In this document: one piece after another, positions 1 through 6,625 of the stretch | Layout of the letters: the number at the start of each line of letters is the position of its first letter | Numbering within the stretch: the stretch's first letter is position 1 | Program-made: the position numbers and the translations under genes | NCBI GenBank assembly: GCA_003246795.1 | Contig: QKCS01000211.1 | Span: 1-9,043 of the forward strand | Source: Alphaproteobacteria bacterium | GTDB taxonomy: Bacteria > Pseudomonadota > Alphaproteobacteria > Micropepsales > Micropepsaceae | Reading direction: 5' to 3' | DNA length: 9,043 bases | Notes under the pieces: generated by a model | Seen by the model: only the letters and a program-made list of their open reading frames with translations | The model's database searches: none | Told to the model about the DNA's origin: nothing

Positions 1-1590
1 CCGAAGTCGCCCCGGCGCGACACCACCGTCAGCGTTCCCACGCTTGACAGCAAAGGTCCGCCGCCCAACGCGGAACAAATCCGCTTCGTGCTCTCGGCGG
101 TCGACATCGACGGCAACACCGTTCTTTCCGACGAGCGGCTCTCGCAACCCTTCGCCTCGCTGGTCGGGCAAGAGGTTTCGCTGGCGCAGATGTTCCAGGC
201 GTCGAACGAGATCACGCGCCTGTACGTCGCGGCGGGCTATGCGCTGTCGCTCGCGTTCGTGCCGGCGCAAGAGGTCGTCGACGGGCGCGTGCGCATCCGC
301 GTCATCGAAGGCTACATCGCCGACGTCGAGTTCCAGGACGAGATCTCGTTCCACAGCAAATTGTGGGGCGGGTTTGCGCGGCGGCTGATGGCGTCGAAGC
401 CGCTGAAGACGAAGGACCTCGAACGCTATCTCCTGCTCGCCAACGACCTCGCCGGCGTCGACGTGCAGAGCGTCTTCGAACGCATGGACGGCGATCCGGG
501 CGCGACCCGGCTCGTGATGATGATCGCGCGCAAGGACGTCGATTTCGGGATTGAGGCGAACAATCGCGGTTCGAAGGCGATCGGGCCCTACCGCGTGCAG
601 GTGCGGGGCGCGACCAACAATCTGATCGGCGCGGAAGAGCGGCTGTCGCTCTTCGGCGTGCGCGTGCCGGACGGCGAGGAGCTTTCCTATCTCGCGGCGC
701 GCTTCGACGTGCCGCTCACGAGCGACGGGTTGTCGTTCGGCTTCGACATCTCGCGCTCGCATTCGAAGGTGGGCACGCCCGCGCTCGTCATCCTCGACTA
801 TCAAACCGACGGGTGGACGGGCGGCATCTCGTTCACCTATCCGTGGATTCGCTCGCGGCGCCAGAACCTCTATTTCTCGGCGGGGCTCATCTACAAGGAC
901 CTCGAAAGCGAGATCATCAACACGCCGAACTCGCAGGACACGATGACGATCGTCGCGCTCGGCGCTGACTACGACACGACCGACCGGTGGGGCGGGCTGA
1001 TCCAGGCCGCCGGTAACCTCTATGTCGGGCTCGACGTGTTCGACGCGACGCAATCGAACGCGACTATGCCGGGGCCGAGCCGCACGGGCGCGTCGGGCGA
1101 GTTCATCCGCCTCGAAGGCTATGTCTCGCGCTTGCAGCGGCTCGAACGCTGGCCGTTCCTGCAGGTCTACGGCGAGATCGCCGCACAAGTCGCCGACGGC
1201 GCGCTGCTCGTGCCCGAGCAATGCGGCTACGGCGGCGGGCATATCGGGCGCGCGTTCGATCCGTTCGAGATCGCCGGCGACCACTGCCTCAAGGGTTTGG
1301 CCGAGCTGCGTTACGACCTGCCGATCAACGGCTGGGGCGAGGCGTGGGCGATCAACATGGCGCAGGTCTACGGGCTCGCCGACTTCGGCTACGTGTTGAA
1401 GAGCGGCGATCTTCTGCCGGGCGAAAACCGGGACGATGCGGGGGCATCGCTCGGGATCGGCATGCGGCTGCGCGCGCTCGACTACGTGTCGGGCACGGTC
1501 GAAGTCGTGCAGCCGGTCGGCCTCGGCGTCGCCTTCGAAGACGGCGAAAAGCATCCACGCGTCTTCTTCGGGGTGTCGATCGACTACTGA
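1..1590 (+). CDS. TpsB two-partner secretion outer-membrane transporter (ShlB/FhaC/HecB family), 5'-truncated by window
   Basis: This is an outer-membrane pore that exports a partner TpsA protein from periplasm to surface. The frame is open from base 1, so the true start lies upstream; the first in-window start codon (GTG at 88) falls inside a POTRA domain and is not the real one. In order: a POTRA_2-type domain at about 85-325 (VDIDGNTVLS, then a Y..AGY turn, then VRIRVIEGYI), a second POTRA-like stretch to about 540, then a C-terminal barrel with alternating strands to the end. The segment GGGHIGRAFDPFEIAGD (about 1228-1278) matches the L6 hairpin region, where FhaC has its VRGY/F motif. 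The last strand ends FFGVSIDY, with a terminal aromatic residue as expected of a BAM substrate. The only two cysteines in the visible part (codons 1222 and 1285) bracket the L6 segment. The probable partner gene tpsA begins about 58 bases downstream. The family call is secure; pairing with that tpsA is inferred from adjacency. Confidence 0.93.
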   Translation, partial: PKSPRRDTTVSVPTLDSKGPPPNAEQIRFVLSAVDIDGNTVLSDERLSQPFASLVGQEVSLAQMFQASNEITRLYVAAGYALSLAFVPAQEVVDGRVRIRVIEGYIADVEFQDEISFHSKLWGGFARRLMASKPLKTKDLERYLLLANDLAGVDVQSVFERMDGDPGATRLVMMIARKDVDFGIEANNRGSKAIGPYRVQVRGATNNLIGAEERLSLFGVRVPDGEELSYLAARFDVPLTSDGLSFGFDISRSHSKVGTPALVILDYQTDGWTGGISFTYPWIRSRRQNLYFSAGLIYKDLESEIINTPNSQDTMTIVALGADYDTTDRWGGLIQAAGNLYVGLDVFDATQSNATMPGPSRTGASGEFIRLEGYVSRLQRLERWPFLQVYGEIAAQVADGALLVPEQCGYGGGHIGRAFDPFEIAGDHCLKGLAELRYDLPINGWGEAWAINMAQVYGLADFGYVLKSGDLLPGENRDDAGASLGIGMRLRALDYVSGTVEVVQPVGLGVAFEDGEKHPRVFFGVSIDY

Positions 1591-1631
1591 CGTGACGTTG
1601 AGTATGCGCCGCTGGTGGGGATCGGCGGCGC

Positions 1632-1642
1632 AGGATGGGGGG
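1632..1642 (+). promoter_or_regulatory. Shine-Dalgarno-like stretch for tpsA
   Basis: AGGATGGGGGG lies 6 bases before the ATG at 1649. It is the best ribosome-binding-like stretch near the candidate tpsA starts (1604, 1649, 1652) and is why 1649 is preferred. The 1604 ATG has only a weak purine context. Confidence 0.45.
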
Positions 1643-1648
1643 CTTGAA

Positions 1649-4600
1649 ATGATGCGCGCAGCCCGTTCTTGGGCGCCAGCCGGACGACGTGCGTCCGCCA
1701 CGACAATCTCTGCGCGCGCCGGCGCGTTCGCTCTCTCTACGGCTGCGGCGGTGGCCGCGCTTTCGGTCGGCGCGCTGGCCGGTCCCGAAGGCGGCGAGGT
1801 CGTCGAAGGCGACGTCACCATCACGAACCCCACCACGACGACCACGCAGATCGACCAAACCTCCGACCGTGGGATCATCAACTGGCAGAGCTTCGACATC
1901 GGCTCCGACGAAGCGGCCGTCTTCAATCAGCCGAATTCGACGTCGGTCACCTTGAACCGCATCTTCGACGAGAATCCGTCCGTCATCGCGGGGCTTCTGA
2001 CCGCCAACGGGCGCATCATCCTGATCAACGCGAACGGCATGGTGTTCGAAAACGGCGCGAGCGTGAACACCGCGGGCCTCATCGCCACCAGCGCCGACAT
2101 CGCGAACCAGGACTTCATGGCGGGGAACTACCGCTTCGAGACGCCGGGCGCGGCCAACGCGTCGATCGTCAACAAGGGCCTCATCACGGTGGAGGAAGGC
2201 GGCGTCGTCGCGTTCGTCGCGCCGCATGTGCGCAACGCGGGCGTGATCACGGCGAAGCTCGGACGCGTGGGGCTTGGCGCCGGCGACACGTTCGTGCTCG
2301 ACCTTTACGGCGACAGCCTAATCTCGTTTCCGGTGTCGGCCGAGATCGCGCGCGAACTCGTGGGGCCGGACGGGCAGCCGCTGTCGGCCCTGGTCGAGGC
2401 AGGCGGGCGGATTGACGCGGGCACGGTGCAGTTGACCGCGCGGGCCGCGCGCGGGCTCATCGACAACGTCATCAACGTCGACGGTGAAATCATCGCCTCG
2501 GGCGTCGCGCCGACGGACGGCGGCGTCGCGCTCACGGGCGCCACCGTCGACGCGTCGGGCGCGACCGGCGGCGGGCACATCAAGGTCGGTTACACGGGCG
2601 ATACGCGTTCGATCGGTGCGGACACGATCTACGTCTCGCGCGACTCGACACTGAAGGCCGACGCGATCGAAGAAGGCGACGGCGGTAGCGTCGTCTTCTG
2701 GTCGAAGGACGCGACCGCCATGCACGGGGCGATCAGCGCCAAGGGCGGCGCGTCCTCCGGCGACGGCGGATTCCTGGAAGTGTCGTCGAAGGGCGAGGTC
2801 GGCTTTTCCGGTTCGGCCGACGCGTCGGCGGCGAACGGGACGGCGGGCCTTCTCACGCTCGATCCGAAGAACATCATCGTGTCGACCGCGGGCGGGGCGA
2901 GCAACCAGTTCGGTTTCGGTCAGTTGCCGACGTCGACCTTGACCGTCAACCCGGATTCGGTCACCGCGACGTTGAACACGGGCACGGCCGTTTCGCTGCA
3001 GGCGAACAACGACCTCACCATCGCCTCCGACATCATCGTCAACCGCAATTTCGGCGACGGCGGCGCCTTGACGCTTCAGGCGGGGCGCAGCGTCTTCATC
3101 AACGCGCAGATTTTCACCGACGACGGCAACTTGACCGTGATCGCGAACGAAGTGCTGGCTGCGGGCGTCATCGACGCGCAGCGCGACCCGGGCAACGCCG
3201 TGTTGTCGATGGGCGTGGGCGGTTCGATCGACGCGGGCGCGGGGCAGGTTCGTCTCACGCTCGCCTCCGGCGCCGGCAAGACGAACACTGCAAGCGGCGA
3301 CATCACGCTGCGCGACATCGACGCTGACCGTATCATCGTCGAGAATTTGGGGCCGTCGAACGGCGACGTCGTGATCGCCGCAGGGGCCACGCTGACCGGC
3401 ACAAGCACCGGCACGGCGATCGTGCTGGCCGCGCAAGGCGGCGACTTCATCAACAACGCGGGCGCAAACGCGCTGCAGGCGACCAACGGGCGCTGGGTCG
3501 TTTATTCGACGACGCCGCTGGCGAACACGTTGGGCGGGCTCGACGGCACGCCCTACTACAACACGCCGTACAATCCGGCGAACCCGACCGACTTCCCGGC
3601 CGACGGCAATCGCTTCGCCTATTCGATCAACCCGGTCATCACGGTCGCCGCCGACGACCAGTCGCGCGACTACGGCGACTTCAATCCGGAGCTGACCTAC
3701 ACGATCACCGGCTTCATCGCGGGCGACGATCCGAACCTCGCGCTCGAGGGCGAGCCGTTCGTGTCGACGCCGGCGAACGAGCAGAGCGACGCGGGGACGT
3801 ACGCGATCAACGTCGGCTTGCAGACGTTGGCCTCGGACTACAACTACACGATCGTGACGCAGGACGCGGTTCTGACCGTCGTGCCGGCGCAGCTCTATTA
3901 CGAGGCGTTCGGCGACTCGCGCGAGTACGGCGAACCGAACAACGCCTTGTTCGGCAACATCGTCGGTTTCAGGCTGAACGATACGGCCGGCGACGTGGTG
4001 ACGGGTACGCTGACATTCACGACGGCGGCCGACGAGACGGCGGATGCGGGCTTCCACGCGATCGACGGGTCTGGGCTCACCGTCATCAATTCGAACTATC
4101 AGCTGACGATCTTGCAGGATCCCGGCAACGCGACGGCGCTCGAGATCACGCCGGCACAGCTGACGTATATCGCCGACTTCACGCTGCGCGAGTACGGCGA
4201 TCCGAACGTGCTGACGGGCGTCGTCGACGGCCTGAAGAACGGCGACCTGTTGGAGGACGTCACCGACGGCGTGCTGACGTGGACGTCGTCGGCCGACGAA
4301 ACCTCGCCGCTCGGCTTCTACGAGATCGTTGGCGGCGGGTTGACGCTGACGACCGGCAACTATGTCGCCACGATCCTTCAGGATCCGAACAACGCCTTCG
4401 CGCTGCAGGTGACGCCGGCGCAGCTCTATTACGTCGCGGACGCGAAGTCGAAGACGTACGGCGAACTCAACCCGACCTTCACGGGCGCGATCCAGGGCTT
4501 GAAGAACGGCGACGCGCTGGAAGACGTGACCGACGGCACGCTAGTCTGGGTGTCGCAGGCGCTCGACGAATCCGGCGCCGGCATCTACGGGATCTTCGGC

Positions 4601-5191
4601 GACGGGTTGGTCGTGACCAGCGGCAACTACTTCATCGACATCCTTCAAGCCGACGCGAACGAGTCCGCGTTCACGGTCAACCAGGCGCAGCTCACCTTCG
4701 TGGCCGATCGGCAGTCGCGCATCTACGGCTTCCCGGATCCCGAGTTCACGGGCCAAGTACTGGGCCTGACGAACGGCGACTCGCTGGACGACGCGGTGAT
4801 CGGCGATCTCGTGTTCACAACGCCCGCGACGAGCACCAGCTTGGCCGGCTTTTACGCGATCAACGGCGGCGGCGTGACGGTGTCGAGCCCAAATTATGTC
4901 TCGACAGTCCTGCAAGATCCGGGCAATGCAACGGCGTTCCGAATCATCGGAATCCCCCTGACGACCGTCCAGGCGCAAGGGGAGAGCGCGAACGGGAACG
5001 AGAGCGCCGTCGATCAGGAGCAAAACGACATGGCCTCGCGGTCGAACGAATTAGGTATCGTGGGCGTCGCGCCCGTCAGCGTCGACATGGACGACGGCTC
5101 GAACGATCAGCTCGCGGGGCAGCTTTGCGTGCTGAGCGCGCCCCAGTCAGCCGACATTCCGGGTTGCCTGAAACCGAGCCAAGGCCAGTAA
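1649..5191 (+). CDS. TpsA filamentous-haemagglutinin-like exoprotein with five MBG repeats
   Basis: A large secreted, probably adhesive, protein exported by two-partner secretion (1180 residues from this start). It begins with an Arg-rich n-region of about 25 residues, a hydrophobic Ala/Leu core and a VGALA cleavage site after residue 44. Next is the TPS secretion domain (about 46-270), with INWQSFDIG at 77-85 and NANGM at 127-131, a variant of the usual NPNG(I/V). Residues about 270-640 are Gly/Asp/Asn/Thr-rich with short alternating strands, consistent with a right-handed beta-helix. GRWVVYST and NRFAYSINP then lead into five MBG-type repeats (664-1101). The last 79 residues form a polar tail with the only cysteines, C1160 and C1173. 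The start is uncertain: ATG 1604 (15 residues longer) and ATG 1652 are in frame; 1649 has the best ribosome-binding context. The frame stays open back to 1436 inside tpsB, but that overlap is not credible. The ligand and host or biofilm role are unknown. Confidence 0.92.
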   Translation: MMRAARSWAPAGRRASATTISARAGAFALSTAAAVAALSVGALAGPEGGEVVEGDVTITNPTTTTTQIDQTSDRGIINWQSFDIGSDEAAVFNQPNSTSVTLNRIFDENPSVIAGLLTANGRIILINANGMVFENGASVNTAGLIATSADIANQDFMAGNYRFETPGAANASIVNKGLITVEEGGVVAFVAPHVRNAGVITAKLGRVGLGAGDTFVLDLYGDSLISFPVSAEIARELVGPDGQPLSALVEAGGRIDAGTVQLTARAARGLIDNVINVDGEIIASGVAPTDGGVALTGATVDASGATGGGHIKVGYTGDTRSIGADTIYVSRDSTLKADAIEEGDGGSVVFWSKDATAMHGAISAKGGASSGDGGFLEVSSKGEVGFSGSADASAANGTAGLLTLDPKNIIVSTAGGASNQFGFGQLPTSTLTVNPDSVTATLNTGTAVSLQANNDLTIASDIIVNRNFGDGGALTLQAGRSVFINAQIFTDDGNLTVIANEVLAAGVIDAQRDPGNAVLSMGVGGSIDAGAGQVRLTLASGAGKTNTASGDITLRDIDADRIIVENLGPSNGDVVIAAGATLTGTSTGTAIVLAAQGGDFINNAGANALQATNGRWVVYSTTPLANTLGGLDGTPYYNTPYNPANPTDFPADGNRFAYSINPVITVAADDQSRDYGDFNPELTYTITGFIAGDDPNLALEGEPFVSTPANEQSDAGTYAINVGLQTLASDYNYTIVTQDAVLTVVPAQLYYEAFGDSREYGEPNNALFGNIVGFRLNDTAGDVVTGTLTFTTAADETADAGFHAIDGSGLTVINSNYQLTILQDPGNATALEITPAQLTYIADFTLREYGDPNVLTGVVDGLKNGDLLEDVTDGVLTWTSSADETSPLGFYEIVGGGLTLTTGNYVATILQDPNNAFALQVTPAQLYYVADAKSKTYGELNPTFTGAIQGLKNGDALEDVTDGTLVWVSQALDESGAGIYGIFGDGLVVTSGNYFIDILQADANESAFTVNQAQLTFVADRQSRIYGFPDPEFTGQVLGLTNGDSLDDAVIGDLVFTTPATSTSLAGFYAINGGGVTVSSPNYVSTVLQDPGNATAFRIIGIPLTTVQAQGESANGNESAVDQEQNDMASRSNELGIVGVAPVSVDMDDGSNDQLAGQLCVLSAPQSADIPGCLKPSQGQ
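3638..4951 (+). repeat. Five tandem MBG-type repeats within tpsA
   Basis: Unit boundaries read from the translation: R1 3638-3886 (83 residues, more divergent), R2 3887-4153, R3 4154-4417, R4 4418-4684, R5 4685-4951 (88-89 residues each). The shared pattern is AQL.(Y/F).AD..SR.YG near the start, a G(L/F)..(G/N)D segment, then G(F/I)(Y/H).I.G.G(L/V)...... NY...(I/V)LQ near the end. R3 and R4 are visibly closest (both GLKNGD, LEDVTDG). R2 and R4 begin with an identical DNA stretch, CCGGCGCAGCTCTATTACG. MBG-type beta-sandwich repeats are common in the stalks of bacterial surface proteins. A stalk that holds the beta-helix away from the surface, or a glycan-binding array, are both possible. Confidence 0.85.
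5126..5167 (+). other. C-terminal cysteine pair of TpsA (candidate anchoring loop)
   Basis: TGC codons at 5126 and 5165 encode C1160 and C1173, giving CVLSAPQSADIPGC eight residues from the C-terminus. No other cysteine occurs in the 1180-residue protein. In the Haemophilus HMW1 adhesin a C-terminal disulfide-closed loop holds the exoprotein in its TpsB pore; a similar tether is an inference here. Confidence 0.5.
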
Positions 5192-5195
5192 CCCC

Positions 5196-5780
5196 ATGGC
5201 ACGTCGCGGAGGGCTCGCAATCGCGGGCGGCTTGCTCGTCCTCGTGGGTGCCGGCATCGCGTTCTGGCAATGGACGAAACCGGCCGAGGCTCCGACGTCG
5301 GCGACGTTCGGCTTCGAGAATTGGCTCGTGCGCTGTCAGACGACGGACGGCAAATCCGGCTGCGGGATGTCGCAGCAGATCCTCGATCAACGCGCGCGGC
5401 GGCCAGTGCTGCAGCTCATTCTTGCCGGCGTCTCGAACGGCGAGGGATATCAGCTCGTTGTCGTCCTGCCGCTCGGCGTGACGGTGCCGCCGGGCGCGGT
5501 GATACAAGTCGGCGAACTCAAACGCAACGTCGCGTTCGTGCAATGCCTGCCTGCGGGATGCATCGCGCCGCTCGACGCGGACGCCGAACTGCTCGACGCG
5601 ATGAAGACGACGGAAGAGGGACGCGTCGGCGTCGTCGATCGCATCGGCAAGACGATCGCCATCCCGTTCTCGCTGAAAGGATTCGCGCCCGCGTTCGAGA
5701 AGATGGAAGAACAAGGTGGTGTCGCGAGCGGCGATGCAACTTGGTGGACGCGTTTTTGGAATTCTTCGGGAACACAGTGA
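5196..5780 (+). CDS. IalB-family protein, N-terminally membrane-anchored (copy 1)
   Basis: A 194-residue member of the invasion-associated locus B family. Bartonella IalB is linked to erythrocyte invasion, but the biochemical role of the family is unclear. The N-terminus is MARRGG followed by one hydrophobic segment (about 6-26) ending in WQW, with no clear Ala-X-Ala site. That suggests a signal anchor with the domain in the periplasm. The family core covers about 38-165: F..W.VRC, then a GC pair, PLGV..PPG, C..AGC, and FSLKGFAPAF at the end. Cysteines are C47, C56, C117 and C122, spaced as two candidate disulfide pairs. The tail is Trp-rich (ATWWTRFW). The ATG lies 4 bases after the tpsA stop, so the gene is almost certainly cotranscribed and perhaps translationally coupled; only a weak AAGG at 5181-5184 precedes it. 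Family membership is confident; a role with TpsA is inferred from position only. Confidence 0.85.
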   Translation: MARRGGLAIAGGLLVLVGAGIAFWQWTKPAEAPTSATFGFENWLVRCQTTDGKSGCGMSQQILDQRARRPVLQLILAGVSNGEGYQLVVVLPLGVTVPPGAVIQVGELKRNVAFVQCLPAGCIAPLDADAELLDAMKTTEEGRVGVVDRIGKTIAIPFSLKGFAPAFEKMEEQGGVASGDATWWTRFWNSSGTQ

Positions 5781-5815
5781 AAACCTACAACGGACGGAAA
5801 AATTTTGCGAATACG

Positions 5816-6406
5816 ATGAAACAAATTTTGCCTCTTGCAGTTGTCACGATCGCGCTTGCCGCCGCGCCGGCGTCGGCGCAAGACGCGCCGCCGGCGGATG
5901 CGACGCCGAAAGCCGAATCGCCCGCTGCGGCGCCGCCGAAGATCGATTCGAAGAATTTCGACGATTGGGTCGTGCGCTGCCCGGCGACGCCGGAGCCGGC
6001 GCCCTGCGACGCGGTGCAGTTGCTGCTCGAGCCGAAATCGAAACAGCGCGTCTTGAGCGTGTCGGTCGCTTATGACGTTACGAAGGCCGATTATGTCGTG
6101 CGCATCGTCACGCCGCTCGGCATCTGGTTGCCGCACGGCGTGAACGTCGTCGCGGGCGAGGCCGAAATCGACAAGGCCGTCGTCAGACGGTGCGAACCGT
6201 CCGGTTGCGTCGTCGAAGGGCTTTTGGATCCGGAGCTGCGCGCGGCGATGCGCGAAGGCGGCGAGGCGAAGGTCGTGGTCTTCGACAAGGCCAAGAAGCC
6301 GCTGGAGCTGAAGTTCTCGCTCAAAGGCTACGCCGCGGCCGAGGATCACATGACGACCCAGACGAAGAAGGCTAAGCCGCCAGCGCCCCGCCCCGCGCAA
6401 CCGTGA
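5816..6406 (+). CDS. IalB-family protein, exported (copy 2)
   Basis: A second IalB-family protein, 196 residues from this ATG. The N-terminus is a classical Sec signal (MKQILPLAVVTIALAAAPASA, cleavage after residue 21), followed by a Pro/Ala-rich linker to about 45. The core has F..W.VRC at 48-55, a second Cys at 64, TPLGIWLPHGV (99-109), C126 and C131 in CEPSGC, and FSLKGYAAAE at 167-176. The four-cysteine layout and the PLG and FSLKG blocks match copy 1, so the two are paralogues, although most other positions differ. The C-terminus is Lys/Pro-rich. An alternative start is GTG at 5777, which overlaps the copy 1 TGA by three bases (GTGA) and would add 13 residues with extra Lys/Arg. It would suit translational coupling; ATG 5816 is chosen for the compact signal peptide. 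The product is probably periplasmic or outer-membrane associated. Function is not known from sequence. Confidence 0.85.
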   Translation: MKQILPLAVVTIALAAAPASAQDAPPADATPKAESPAAAPPKIDSKNFDDWVVRCPATPEPAPCDAVQLLLEPKSKQRVLSVSVAYDVTKADYVVRIVTPLGIWLPHGVNVVAGEAEIDKAVVRRCEPSGCVVEGLLDPELRAAMREGGEAKVVVFDKAKKPLELKFSLKGYAAAEDHMTTQTKKAKPPAPRPAQP

Positions 6407-6413
6407 CGGCGGA

Positions 6414-6429
6414 CGGCCGAATTTGGCCG
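6414..6429 (+). terminator. Small GC hairpin after the IalB pair (weak terminator candidate)
   Basis: CGGCCG-AATT-TGGCCG can form a 6-bp stem (the inner pair a G-T wobble) with a 4-base loop, starting 8 bases after the stop of IalB copy 2. No T-run follows, so it does not meet the usual intrinsic-terminator pattern. It could still mark the 3' end of the TPS/IalB transcript. Confidence 0.25.
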
Positions 6430-6543
6430 CGGTCGGGCGCCTTAAAGCGTCGAATCGCCTGGATCATTGACCCCGCGATAGGCCTGGGCGACCTAGCGGC
6501 GGGGACCGGCATACGGTAAAGAAGGGCCCGCATGCCCGTCAGT

Positions 6544-6563
6544 CGCCGGTTGGCGGCCCGGCG
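6544..6563 (+). promoter_or_regulatory. GC-rich hairpin upstream of bamD
   Basis: CGCCGG and CCGGCG form a perfect 6-bp inverted repeat around an 8-base loop (TTGGCGGC), followed by GGGTTCCTTGTT. It ends 62 bases before the chosen bamD ATG. It may be a leader hairpin or a weak terminator for upstream transcription. In DNA this GC-rich, such stems also arise by chance. Confidence 0.25.
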
Positions 6564-6625
6564 GGGTTCCTTGTTCGCCACAACCCTTGTCGGTGCCCAT
6601 GTTGTTTGCTGATTTTCGCCCGCAG

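Larger units (their letters stand above)
6407..6625. other. Intergenic gap between the IalB pair and bamD
   Basis: About 220 bases with no convincing gene. It holds the hairpin at 6414-6429 and a second one at 6544-6563. A TTGACC hexamer at 6467-6472 resembles a -35 box, but at 17 bases' spacing the -10 position reads GACCTA, so a promoter is not well supported. Because bamD is essential in many bacteria, a promoter somewhere here is likely on biological grounds, but no box can be assigned with confidence. Confidence 0.4.

Noticed and set aside
1436..1648. Extended tpsA start inside tpsB
   Set aside because: It would overlap the conserved C-terminal barrel strands of TpsB and bury the signal peptide about 70 residues in. 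Starts at 1604-1652 are much more plausible.
2318..4057. Long minus-strand open frame (579 codons) opposite tpsA
   Set aside because: It is Arg/Val/Asp-rich with no domain features and lies fully opposite a gene with clear family motifs. Such antisense frames are a by-product of GC-rich third-position bias.
5196..5220. Possible Tat signal in IalB copy 1 (RRGGL)
   Set aside because: It lacks the S/T-RR-x-F-L-K context and is followed by a long, strongly hydrophobic segment more typical of a signal anchor.
5270..5776. Upstream extension of the IalB copy 2 frame through copy 1, which would make a 378-residue protein
   Set aside because: The extension is Arg-rich out-of-frame reading of copy 1. 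A proper signal peptide begins at ATG 5816, so this is not a fusion.
6372..6581. 69-codon minus-strand open frame in the gap before bamD
   Set aside because: It overlaps the 3' end of IalB copy 2 and has shadow-like composition, with no recognisable domain or signal.
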